DNA of 64,000 nucleotides, taken from Lachnospiraceae bacterium. Lineage in GTDB: Bacteria > Bacillota > Clostridia > Lachnospirales > Lachnospiraceae. The translations under genes and the position numbers were made by a program. Shown piece after piece: positions 50,207-58,775 of this stretch. How positions within the stretch are numbered: position 1 is the stretch's first letter; every line of letters begins with the position of its first letter. Location of the stretch: NCBI GenBank assembly GCA_029067085.1, contig JAIEFE010000014.1, positions 308,969 through 372,968 of the forward strand, in the 5' to 3' direction. Under the pieces are notes generated by a model that saw only the letters and a list, made by a program, of their open reading frames with translations, was not told where the DNA came from and did not search any database.

Positions 50207-52406
50207 CCTTCCTCCTCATCCGAATAAAAAGAAACAAAACAGTCAGCGCGGACACGATATCCGCGATCACAAAACCGGGAACCGGCCCGTAGCGCACATA
50301 GACCTGATGCGATGCTCCATCCCCGTTCAAAAAGAAGCGGATACGGCCGCCATCTCCCCGTTCAAGTTTCACCGGCTCTCCGTTTTCATCCTTTGCACGA
50401 TACCCCAGATAGCTCTGGATCGGGAGCTCAATGTAGGCTGCGGAATCGCTCGCCGTGTAGGACACCGCCGCCTTGGTGCCCTTCTTTTTATAATCCTGCA
50501 CAGAAACCGTGCCAAGATCGGAAATCACCACGCTGGTCGTCAATTTCTCGTCAATGGCATCCACCAGACGCCATTCATGCGGATAGAACAGACCCACACT
50601 GGTGCCAAGCTTTGTCTCGTGGCCCTTGGAAACCAGTGCCTCAGCATTCTTATAGGGCATGTGAATGTTGTCAGTCGGCACGGTGATCACGATAAAGAGA
50701 TTCAGCCCCACCAGCAGCGCAAGCACCGCGTTTTTACAGGGGGCAAGGAGTTTGGATCTCTCAAGTCCCACCGCGCCCACAAAGAGGAAGCAGGCGGACG
50801 CAGGTCCCAGAAAACGCCAGGGGAATTGCAGCATCGTAGCGATATTGCGGAAAAAGGCATTTTCCATAAGAGCACGGCTCGGAAAATAGCCCGTGCACAG
50901 GAAGGTAAAAAGGATTCCTGCCACAAGGAGGTAGGCTATAAAACCGTCTATGTCCCGTTTCTTTCCTCTTGACTCGATCAGCAAAAAGACAATGCCGATG
51001 CCCACACAGCCAAGAAGCGCAAAGCCCAGCGAAAAATACTGCTTATTATATAGACTCATGGACTGCGTCAGATTCGAAGGATTGATAGACTGTTCAAAAT
51101 AGCCGCTCCAGCGCAGCACTTCCTTATTCAGATCTTCCTTGAAATAATAGAATAAGAAGGGCGCCAGATACCAGGCATTTAAGAGAAGAGAAAGACCCGC
51201 AGCCTTGCCGATCTCCACATACCGCTTTTCGCGCACGATCCGCACACAGTAGAAAAGCCCCGTGATCACGCAGAATGCCGTCACATAAGCAGCACTCAAA
51301 ATATGGCTCTGCAGGGCTCCGGAAAAACCGATCACCAGATAGTACCATTTTTTTCGGTCACCCATGACAATATGATAGAGACCCGCGATCACCATAGGCC
51401 AGAAGATCAGCGCGAGCGTCTCACCCAAATCTCCCCTGTGAAGAATGTTGGTAAAGCGGTATGGCATGAGCGTATATAAGACCACTGCCAACAGCACACA
51501 GCGTCTTTCACGCACCATGGATTTCACCGCTGCATAGGCACAAACCGCCGAACCTAAATTCGCGAGAAAAACGATCGTCTTGTAGGAGAGTGCAAGCGAC
51601 ACCCTGCATATCCGTAAAAAGGCGCCAATATACAAAAAAAGATAGGGGTACATGGCATTCATATAGCCGTTGTTCTGTAGCCCTTCCGGCATGATATTGA
51701 CCGGGATCTGGCCGTCCAGAACGCCATCCTTAAGCCCTTCCAGCCTGGCCAAATGATAGCAGAGATCGTCGCCGTTGTACAGATAAGTCTGCATCAGAGG
51801 TGTGGTGGCTAAAAGCGCAGCGCCAAGGATCACTCCAAGGTCTAATAGTTGTCCCTGCGTAAGCCGCATATGTCCCTCCATAAAGCATTTCCAGCCGGCC
51901 AGATACAGCGCCAGAACGACCACAATCATAAAATAGGTGTCCGTATAAAACAAAGTCCGGGGCGAAAAGCTGAGTCTCTTGATGACAAGCGATCCGTTTC
52001 CGCTGTAATTGATCCGAAACTGCAGTCCTTTCGCATCTTTGGAGAGGGTAAATTCCGCTGCAAGTTCCTTTTCCCATTTATTGATGGGCCAGGCAGCGAT
52101 CTTGTCTCCCTGCTCCCAAAGTTCAAGCACACTGTCCTTCTCCTCCGCGCTGTACTCCAAGGCGACCTTATAAGTACCTCGATTCACCACGTAGGAAGGG
52201 GTATTCGCCACTGTGCCGTACTGCGCAACAGAACTCTGAAGCACCAATGCGCTCTCCGAATCGATCAGGCCTACGGCATGCTGCAGATCAGTGCCCAGAT
52301 AGACGATGGGCTGCTTTCCTTCGTCCCCCAGCCACATAAGCACCGCCGTCAGAACCGCAAACACAATATATACGATTTTGCTTTTCAATGAAACTCCGTC
52401 CTTCAT
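50196..52406 (-). CDS. Large membrane protein of the PTPS-related (PF10131-like) GT-C group
   Basis: This 736-residue protein has one N-terminal segment, an outer beta-rich domain (about 35-155), then about 12 membrane segments and an outer C-terminal part. PYRFTNILHRGDLGETLALIFWP and MLQFPWRFLGPAS match the conserved pattern of PF10131-like proteins. These resemble GT-C transferases or YfhO-like glycan modifiers. YLYNGDDLCYHLARLEG in the first outer loop offers Asp residues as catalytic candidates. It sits between pseC and a GT2 gene with overlap. The acceptor is unknown. Confidence 0.7.
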   Translation of the reverse strand: MKDGVSLKSKIVYIVFAVLTAVLMWLGDEGKQPIVYLGTDLQHAVGLIDSESALVLQSSVAQYGTVANTPSYVVNRGTYKVALEYSAEEKDSVLELWEQGDKIAAWPINKWEKELAAEFTLSKDAKGLQFRINYSGNGSLVIKRLSFSPRTLFYTDTYFMIVVVLALYLAGWKCFMEGHMRLTQGQLLDLGVILGAALLATTPLMQTYLYNGDDLCYHLARLEGLKDGVLDGQIPVNIMPEGLQNNGYMNAMYPYLFLYIGAFLRICRVSLALSYKTIVFLANLGSAVCAYAAVKSMVRERRCVLLAVVLYTLMPYRFTNILHRGDLGETLALIFWPMVIAGLYHIVMGDRKKWYYLVIGFSGALQSHILSAAYVTAFCVITGLFYCVRIVREKRYVEIGKAAGLSLLLNAWYLAPFLFYYFKEDLNKEVLRWSGYFEQSINPSNLTQSMSLYNKQYFSLGFALLGCVGIGIVFLLIESRGKKRDIDGFIAYLLVAGILFTFLCTGYFPSRALMENAFFRNIATMLQFPWRFLGPASACFLFVGAVGLERSKLLAPCKNAVLALLVGLNLFIVITVPTDNIHMPYKNAEALVSKGHETKLGTSVGLFYPHEWRLVDAIDEKLTTSVVISDLGTVSVQDYKKKGTKAAVSYTASDSAAYIELPIQSYLGYRAKDENGEPVKLERGDGGRIRFFLNGDGASHQVYVRYGPVPGFVIADIVSALTVLFLFIRMRRKDEA

Positions 52407-52448
52407 TCTCCACCTATCCTAAAGTATTCCGTAAATCCAAAGATACAG

Positions 52449-53642
52449 CTACACGCTGTAATAAGCCGTGATTTTTAAGACCGCCTCGATCACGCTCTCC
52501 ACATCCTCATCGCTCATTCCGTAGTAGAGGGGCAGGGTGATAAGCTCCTCATAAAGCTTTTCCGCATTCGGGCAAAGCCCTCTGCGGTAACCCATTTTCT
52601 CATAATATGGGAAATAGTAAGTCGGTATATAATGCACATTACAGCAGACATTCTCCGCCGCAAGCGCCGCAAAAAATTGTTTTCTGTCTATCTTTAATCT
52701 CTCCGGCACAAGGCGCAGAATGTAGAGATGTCTGGTGGTGTCCGACTCCGGAATCTCCCGCTGCACAAAAAGAGCAGGATGTTCGGAAAACGCCTGATCA
52801 TAACGCCTCACGATCTCTTTCCTGCGGCGGGAAAACAATGGCAGCTTGTCCAGCTGGCTGATGATGAGTGCCGCCTGCATGTCTGTCATGCGGTAATTGT
52901 AGCCCAGTGCGATCTGTTCATAGTACCACGGGCCGTCGGGCGTATGCTCCATAAAATCTTCTTTTCTGGTGATGCCGTGCGCGCGGTACAGCAGCAGTTT
53001 TTCATAGAAGGCTTCGCTGTTTGTCAGCACAGCGCCGCCCTCACCGCCCGTCACCGTCTTGACCGGGTGAAAGCTGAAGGTCGTCATATCCGAGATCGAG
53101 CCGTTTGGTCTGCCCTTGTACTTCGTGCCGATCACATGTGCGCCGTCCTCGATCAAAATGAGTCCATGCTTTCCGCAGATTTCGCGGAGCGGATCGAGCG
53201 CCGCAGACTGACCTGTATAGTCAACAGCAACTACCGCCTTCGTCTTCGCTGTGATGAGCGCCTCTACTTTCGCCGGATCAATATTGTAGGTCTCAGGATC
53301 AATGTCCGCAAAGACCGGCTTTGCACCGCAGTAGAGGGCACAGTTGGCGGATGCTGCAAAAGTGATGGGCGTGGTGATCACCTCGTCACCCTCGCCTACG
53401 CCCGCGGACAGCGCTGCGATATGCAGAGCCGCCGTGCCGTTTGCACAGACTACGGCATATTTTGCTTCCGTGAGCGCACAGAGTTTTTGCTCCAGCTCCT
53501 CAATCTTCGGGCCGCAGGTTAAGTAGTCGCTTTTTAAGACCTCCACCACAGCCTGAATATCCGCATCGTCAATGTACTGATGTCCGTAGTGGATCGCTTT
53601 CTCCCGAACGGGTCTTCCGCCTTCTATCACCGGTTTTTCCAT
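52449..53642 (-). CDS. pseC: UDP-4-amino-4,6-dideoxy-L-AltNAc transaminase
   Basis: This 397-residue PLP enzyme performs the second pseudaminate step, adding an amino group to the PseB product. It has HYGHQYIDDADIQAVVEVLKS, VVCANGTAALHIAALSAGVGEGD, SFHPVKTVTGGEGGAV with the cofactor Lys, and YIPTYYFPYYEKMGY, all typical of PseC. pseB lies directly upstream after a 121-base gap. The start moves from 53666 to ATG 53642, with GGAGG 9 bases upstream. The gap contains a short hairpin but no convincing promoter. Confidence 0.93.
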   Translation of the reverse strand: MEKPVIEGGRPVREKAIHYGHQYIDDADIQAVVEVLKSDYLTCGPKIEELEQKLCALTEAKYAVVCANGTAALHIAALSAGVGEGDEVITTPITFAASANCALYCGAKPVFADIDPETYNIDPAKVEALITAKTKAVVAVDYTGQSAALDPLREICGKHGLILIEDGAHVIGTKYKGRPNGSISDMTTFSFHPVKTVTGGEGGAVLTNSEAFYEKLLLYRAHGITRKEDFMEHTPDGPWYYEQIALGYNYRMTDMQAALIISQLDKLPLFSRRRKEIVRRYDQAFSEHPALFVQREIPESDTTRHLYILRLVPERLKIDRKQFFAALAAENVCCNVHYIPTYYFPYYEKMGYRRGLCPNAEKLYEELITLPLYYGMSDEDVESVIEAVLKITAYYSV

Positions 53643-53763
53643 TAGAACAGTCCTCCATTTTTGCACTTCTCAATAACCGAAACGAGAAGATTACCATCTC
53701 TTGCTCGCATATATCAGCGAAGGACACGCATTTCCACACATGTCCCTCTTCTATGGTTTTCTA

Positions 53764-54759
53764 TTATTTATCCAGATGAGCTTCTTTTAAGAGCGCCCGG
53801 ATATCCTCCACGCCGAGCCACTCGGTGTTATTATCCGAACTGTAGGAAAAACCCTCTGCTACTTTCTTACCTGAAAGGTCGGGCTTTTGCCTGTCGTTCC
53901 ATATCATCTGCGGGTAGACGATGAAGTGCTTATCATACTCGTAGGTGGTTGCGGAATCCTCCGTCGTCACCATGATCTCATGCAGCTTCTCACCCGGTCT
54001 GATCCCTGTCTCCCTGATCTTGCACCCCGGCAGCATGGCTTCCGCCAGGTCAGTGACCTTGAAGGAAGGGATCTTGCTGATAAAGGTCTCGCCGCCGCCA
54101 GCTTCCGTGAGCGCCTTGATCACCAGCTCCACACCCTGGGTCAGACTGATCCAGAAGCGCGTCATACGCACGTCCGTCACGGGAAGTTCCGTTTTCCCCT
54201 CGTCGATGATCCTGCGGAAAAGGGGAATGACCGAACCGCGGCTCCCCGCCACGTTACCGTAACGCACAATGGAAAAGTTGATGTCCTTTGCACCCGCGTA
54301 GGCATTTGCCGCCACAAAAAGCTTGTCCGACACCAGCTTCGTGCCGCCGTAAAGATTTACCGGATTTACCGCCTTGTCTGTGGAGAGAGCGACCACCCTG
54401 CGCACTCCCGTGTCAAGGGCTGCGTCGATCACGTTCATGGCACCGTGGATATTTGTCTTGATAGCTTCATTGGGGTTGTACTCACAGGCGGGCACCTGCT
54501 TTAAGGCCGCCGCGTGAATGATGTAATCCACTCCTTCGCAGGCGCGTTTCAGGCGCTCCACATCCCGCACGTCGCCGATGAAAAAGCGCAGCTTTTCTTC
54601 ATACTCCTTAAACTCGTCAGCCATCATCCACTGCTTAAACTCGTCTCTGGAATAGATGATGATCTTTTGGGGTTGATAGTGGGTCAACACATACTTGGTA
54701 AAGCATTTGCCAAAGGACCCTGTCCCGCCTGTAATAAGTATTGTTTTATTGTTTAACAT
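53764..54759 (-). CDS. pseB: UDP-GlcNAc 4,6-dehydratase (inverting)
   Basis: This 331-residue short SDR starts MLNNKTILITGGTGSFGKCF and has SRDEFKQWMM, LKQVPACEYNPNEAIKTNIHG, and STDKAVNPVNLYGGTKL with the catalytic Tyr/Lys. The Tyr and short length separate it from the PglF-like protein at 23806, which has Met. It makes UDP-2-acetamido-2,6-dideoxy-beta-L-arabino-4-hexulose, starting the pseudaminate path. Length matches PseB (about 333). ATG 54759, behind AGGAG, replaces the track start at 54810. Confidence 0.94.
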   Translation of the reverse strand: MLNNKTILITGGTGSFGKCFTKYVLTHYQPQKIIIYSRDEFKQWMMADEFKEYEEKLRFFIGDVRDVERLKRACEGVDYIIHAAALKQVPACEYNPNEAIKTNIHGAMNVIDAALDTGVRRVVALSTDKAVNPVNLYGGTKLVSDKLFVAANAYAGAKDINFSIVRYGNVAGSRGSVIPLFRRIIDEGKTELPVTDVRMTRFWISLTQGVELVIKALTEAGGGETFISKIPSFKVTDLAEAMLPGCKIRETGIRPGEKLHEIMVTTEDSATTYEYDKHFIVYPQMIWNDRQKPDLSGKKVAEGFSYSSDNNTEWLGVEDIRALLKEAHLDK

Positions 54760-54828
54760 AAGACTCCTTTCCATCAATACAATTTGCTTCCAACAACATG
54801 AACCACTCATAAAATAAAGCTGTATCAG

Positions 54829-55890
54829 CTATAATATCCCAAGCTCGCAAAACGCTTTTTCATAAGGTGCCCTGCAGAGTCCACGCTCTGTGATAATGCC
54901 CGTGATCAGATTGTGATCTGTCACATCGAAGGCCGGATTATACACCTTCACACCCTCTGGCGCCATGCGTTTCTGATACCACATCTCGGTGACCTCCGAG
55001 GATTCCCGCTCCTCTATGGGAATTTCTGCTCCTGTTGCGATGGCAGGATCAATGGTGGAGGTCGGTGCGCACACATAGAAAGGAATTCCGTAATGCTTCG
55101 CCAAAATCGCAACCCCCGAGGTGCCGATCTTATTGGCAGTGTCTCCGTTCCGCGCCACCCTGTCGCAGCCCACGAACACCAGCTTCACCCTGCCGGCCTG
55201 CATCACGGCGGAAGCCATGTTATCGCAGATCAGCGTGGTATCTATCCCCGCGTCCTGCAGCTCAAAAGCAGTCAGCCGCGCTCCCTGCAAAAGCGGTCTG
55301 GTCTCGTCACAATACACACGAAAGTCTCGCATGCCGTTTTCCCATGCAACATACATCGGCGCAGTGGCCGTACCATACTTAGCGGTGGCGAGCGTCCCCG
55401 CATTGCAGTGGGTAAGGATGCCGTCTCCCGGCTTCATCAGCGAAAAACCGATCTCACCGATGCGTCTGCTGATTGCCACATCTTCGTCGCGGATAGCCTG
55501 CGCCTCCGCAAAGAGCCGTTCCTTGATCTCCGGAACGGGACTGTCTGCATTCTCTCTCAGCACGCGTTCCATCCGGTCAAGCGCCCAGAAGAGGTTCACC
55601 GCTGTGGGGCGGGCTCCCGCCAGATATGTCTTCTTCTCCAAAAAGGCGGCAAGGAAGCTCTCGTAGTCCTTTTCATCTATGCGTGAAGCGGCAAGCGCCA
55701 TGGCATAGCCGGCACAGACGCCGATAGCCGGCGCGCCCCGCACCCGCAAAAAGCGTATCGCCTCAAAGATATCTTCTATTTTCTCCAGCCGCAGTACCTT
55801 TACCGTACCGGGCAGCAAAGTCTGATCCAGAATCTCCAGACAGCTTCTGTCCTCCGACAGACGCACGGTGTCTAAGTCTAATACACGCAT
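54829..55890 (-). CDS. mtnA: S-methyl-5-thioribose-1-phosphate isomerase-like protein
   Basis: This 353-residue aldose-ketose isomerase has RGAPAIGVCAGYAMA, LTHCNAGTLATAKYGT with Cys162, and GCDRVARNGDTANKIGT with Asp243; both catalytic residues are in place. MtnA turns methylthioribose-1-phosphate into the ribulose form for methionine salvage, or the 5-deoxyribose analogue in the DHAP shunt. No other salvage gene is nearby and pseB follows, so it is either a passenger or recruited for a sugar phosphate of this pathway. It has the strongest promoter in the window. Confidence 0.9.
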   Translation of the reverse strand: MRVLDLDTVRLSEDRSCLEILDQTLLPGTVKVLRLEKIEDIFEAIRFLRVRGAPAIGVCAGYAMALAASRIDEKDYESFLAAFLEKKTYLAGARPTAVNLFWALDRMERVLRENADSPVPEIKERLFAEAQAIRDEDVAISRRIGEIGFSLMKPGDGILTHCNAGTLATAKYGTATAPMYVAWENGMRDFRVYCDETRPLLQGARLTAFELQDAGIDTTLICDNMASAVMQAGRVKLVFVGCDRVARNGDTANKIGTSGVAILAKHYGIPFYVCAPTSTIDPAIATGAEIPIEERESSEVTEMWYQKRMAPEGVKVYNPAFDVTDHNLITGIITERGLCRAPYEKAFCELGIL

Positions 55891-55910
55891 AGTAGTCTCC
55901 CATCCTACAT

Positions 55911-55938
55911 ATTATAGCAGTTTTTAAGGGTGTGTCAA
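55911..55938 (-). promoter_or_regulatory. Consensus sigma-A promoter of the mtnA-pse unit
   Basis: On the minus strand a perfect TTGACA (55933-55938), a 16-base spacer ending TGC (extended -10) and a perfect TATAAT (55911-55916) lie about 20 bases before the mtnA ATG. The predicted leader is only about 14 bases and includes the GGGAG ribosome-binding site. It begins just after the preceding GT39-like gene. Confidence 0.85.
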
Positions 55939-55954
55939 ATACCTCATCTCATGG

Positions 55955-57751
55955 CTATTCCCCGCTGTCTGCCACTTTCCGGTCGTTGTAATAATACCAT
56001 GACTCACAATACGGATAAGGGTACTGCAGACGCTTCTTTGACAGCTTACCGCTCGCAGCGATCCGCATATCCAGTGCCGCCTCATCCTTCGTATCATCAT
56101 GCAAGGGAAGATACGCCACCAGCGCGTCGCCCTCCGCAATCGCAGGCTCCGTGATCGCTTCTTCACTCGAAGAGGAAACAAAATACACACGGTCATATGC
56201 CATCAGTTTATCCGCCACAGCCCAGATACACCACTCCTCCCCGGGATTATATACATAGACTACCGGGATGTTCTCCGCCGCCTGTTCTTTGGCAAGCGCA
56301 AGCTCCTCCTTGCCTCTCGGGTAGAGAAACACCACATCCACGCGCAGATATCCGAACACCACCACCGCAAGGCAGAATAACAGCGCAGCTCTCTCCGTAA
56401 ATTTTCTGTTCTTGATCAAAAAGTTGAGAAAACACCCCCACAGACCGGCGATCAGCTCAAAGATAAACAGAAGCACCTTCACAGCTGAAGGACACAGACG
56501 ATATAACAGCCCCGGCTTCTTCGGTTCCTTCTCTGCCTGCCTCACGCCAGCCGCCAAAACCGCCTGTCTCCAAAGTGTCCTGCAGGAAAAAAACAGGAGA
56601 AACACGATGATCCCGTATATCGGAAGCTGATAGCGGTTTGAAGTATTCCCCAAAAGCAGCGCCGTCTTGGAGACCGCCAGAAAATATCCCGTCACAGCAA
56701 AGAGCAGCAGCCAAAACGCCATGCCAAATCGGGTTGCCTCCGGCCTCGAAGCTCCTTCGGCAGCATTTTTTCTCCTTCGGTGCACTCTGACAGCCAGCGT
56801 CACCACCACCAAAAGAATGACAAAGAACAGATACCCGAATACATAACCGTTCATCAGATCCAGAAAAAACCAGATGCGCTCAAAGGTATTCGACAGATCA
56901 AAAAAGTTCTTCGTCGCCTGCGCTCCCCTCTGCCCCCGAAACATCTGTCCCGGAAATGCGGGATAGGTCAGGTAAGCCAGACAGAATGCCAGACCCTGTA
57001 CCAGGGCATAGCGCAGACAGTTCCCGATTTTTCTGTCCCTCCACAAAAGCCACAGGCAAAATGCACCCCCCAGAAAAAAGAGAAAGATAAAATAGTAATA
57101 CTGAGTGAGAAAACCGATGTACGTCACCGCCGCCATGGCAAAAAGAATCCTCACAGGAAGAGTGTTCTCACCCTGTTCCGAATTACTTTGCAATCTCAGC
57201 ACTACACGCACATGCAAAACAGCGCAGAGCAGAACAAAAGTCGTGAGCATCTCATACATTCTGATAAATACAACACCGCTCATAGAGGCCGGACTGAAAC
57301 CGAAAACCAGCATCACAAGGAACGCCATCCCGAAGTCTCGTTCAGCCGCCAGATAAGTCAGATATGCCAGCAGGAACAGATTGATCCCGTGAAAGAAGAG
57401 ATTTACCGTCAGACCGATCCATTTGGAGAAGACTCCCGGAACAAGGGACGCCGCTGTATGAAACACCCAGTAATACATGGGCGGATGTACGTCCCAGGAC
57501 TGCACCTGCTTTACCAGAGCATACTGAAAACGTTCGTCCGGCAGCACCACAAATTCATTGCGATAGGTTTCCCGATCCATCCATTTCCCATCTTCCACAT
57601 AAAAGCCGTTCGTGCGCGCCGTGGAGTAATAGGTGTAAAATTCATCCTCGTGAAACCCCTGCTTCTGCGTACAAAAATAGAAGGCCGCGGCCATCTGCGC
57701 GACCCAGAGTATCATAAAGCAAATTAAATATTTTCTCTTCTTTTCTTCCAT
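55955..57751 (-). CDS. GT39-like (ArnT/PMT-type) membrane glycosyltransferase
   Basis: This 598-residue protein has about 11 membrane segments and an outer C-terminal domain. The first outer loop begins GFHEDEFYTYYSTARTNGFY, with adjacent acidic residues as the catalytic candidate, and later has WDVHPPMYYWVFH, the GT39 His-Pro-Pro run. Such enzymes move a sugar from a polyprenyl-phosphate donor to a glycan or protein outside. The start overlaps the GT2 gene upstream by 28 bases. Acceptor unknown. Confidence 0.8.
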   Translation of the reverse strand: MEEKKRKYLICFMILWVAQMAAAFYFCTQKQGFHEDEFYTYYSTARTNGFYVEDGKWMDRETYRNEFVVLPDERFQYALVKQVQSWDVHPPMYYWVFHTAASLVPGVFSKWIGLTVNLFFHGINLFLLAYLTYLAAERDFGMAFLVMLVFGFSPASMSGVVFIRMYEMLTTFVLLCAVLHVRVVLRLQSNSEQGENTLPVRILFAMAAVTYIGFLTQYYYFIFLFFLGGAFCLWLLWRDRKIGNCLRYALVQGLAFCLAYLTYPAFPGQMFRGQRGAQATKNFFDLSNTFERIWFFLDLMNGYVFGYLFFVILLVVVTLAVRVHRRRKNAAEGASRPEATRFGMAFWLLLFAVTGYFLAVSKTALLLGNTSNRYQLPIYGIIVFLLFFSCRTLWRQAVLAAGVRQAEKEPKKPGLLYRLCPSAVKVLLFIFELIAGLWGCFLNFLIKNRKFTERAALLFCLAVVVFGYLRVDVVFLYPRGKEELALAKEQAAENIPVVYVYNPGEEWCIWAVADKLMAYDRVYFVSSSSEEAITEPAIAEGDALVAYLPLHDDTKDEAALDMRIAASGKLSKKRLQYPYPYCESWYYYNDRKVADSGE

Positions 57752-58719
57752 GCATGTACTCCTCTAACCGCACGAGGCGCTGCCGTAAGAAGCAGCAGAT
57801 ATATTTTATTTTTCTTCGTCAGATAAGGATTTTTCACTGTGTCCAAAAAATGTCTGCGCAGATAGGTTTTCACTCCGCAGTAAAAGGCATTATCAGACTT
57901 CATCTGCGAGATCGGCACATGCAGCAGATAATCCAGCCGCTGATACAGATTAAAACGAACAGCATACGCGTGGAGTGCAGGGTATTTTTCGTCCACCAAT
58001 GTCTGCATTCTGTCGGCATTGTCCACAATATCGGTAAAAACTCTTGAGAAGCTGTCCTTCGTCCTCGTTCTGGTGGTGCTGCTCTTTCTGCACACCACAT
58101 GATACCCTTGCTTCGGCAGGATCGCGATACCCGCTATCTCCTGCAAGATTTCCACAAGCAGCCTGAAGTCCTCATTCAACTCACCCTCGGGAAAGCGATG
58201 CGCTCCAAAGACTTCGCGGGGAAAAAGTTTCGTGCAAAAGGAACAGTCACCCCGATGTAAAAGCAGTTCCTTCAAAAATGTCTCGGAATCACAAAACCAT
58301 TCCTTTTCGGGAGGAATGCATACATCCGGCAGACGTTTTCCTTCCTCGTCCACCTCGTCTCTGGAAATCTGCACCGCGGGATAATTTCCATTCACGAGTG
58401 CCCGAAACAATTCCTCGTAAACGTAAGGCTCCAGATAGTCGTCGCTGTCCGCAAAGGCAAGATACTCTCCCGTTGCAAGCGCAATCCCCGCGTTGCGGGC
58501 TGAAGAGGCCCCGCCGTTTTCTTTATGACGGACACGGATGCGGGAATCCGTTTTGGCAAGCTCCTCCATAAGCTCTGCCGTCCCATCGGTGGAGCCGTCG
58601 TCGATCAAAAGAATTTCCAGATCGACATAGGTCTGCGCACAGAGAGAGTGCACACACTTTTCCAGACAATCTATGGAATTGTATACCGGTACGATCACAC
58701 TGATCTTTTTCGTCCCCAT
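57724..58719 (-). CDS. Glycosyltransferase family 2
   Basis: This 331-residue GT-A enzyme has SVIVPVYNSIDCLEKCVHSL, LIDDGSTDGT, NGGASSARNAGIALATGEYLAFADSDDY with the DxD site, and a basic C-terminal region. It resembles the GT2 at 49175 in general plan. It is cytoplasmic and probably adds a sugar with inversion. A GGTAGGAGCAG site precedes the ATG, and the stop overlaps the GT39-like gene. Confidence 0.9.
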   Translation of the reverse strand: MGTKKISVIVPVYNSIDCLEKCVHSLCAQTYVDLEILLIDDGSTDGTAELMEELAKTDSRIRVRHKENGGASSARNAGIALATGEYLAFADSDDYLEPYVYEELFRALVNGNYPAVQISRDEVDEEGKRLPDVCIPPEKEWFCDSETFLKELLLHRGDCSFCTKLFPREVFGAHRFPEGELNEDFRLLVEILQEIAGIAILPKQGYHVVCRKSSTTRTRTKDSFSRVFTDIVDNADRMQTLVDEKYPALHAYAVRFNLYQRLDYLLHVPISQMKSDNAFYCGVKTYLRRHFLDTVKNPYLTKKNKIYLLLLTAAPRAVRGVHAWKKRRENI

Positions 58720-58775
58720 CTGCTCCTACCCATCTATTCTCCTGCATTTTGAAAATCTCTTAGCATCCGCCCCTC

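Noticed and set aside
53643-53763. Hairpin and weak promoter-like bases between pseB and pseC
   Set aside because: The 7-base-pair stem includes a wobble pair and lacks a U-run. The -35/-10 matches are poor, so neither terminator nor promoter is claimed.
54760-54828. Short hairpin AGCTG-ATA-CAGCT followed by TTTATTTT after mtnA
   Set aside because: A 5-base-pair stem is too weak for a confident intrinsic terminator.
56780-57727. Plus-strand 315-residue ORF
   Set aside because: Antisense to the GT39-like membrane protein; rich in His, Lys and Gln as expected from complementing hydrophobic codons.
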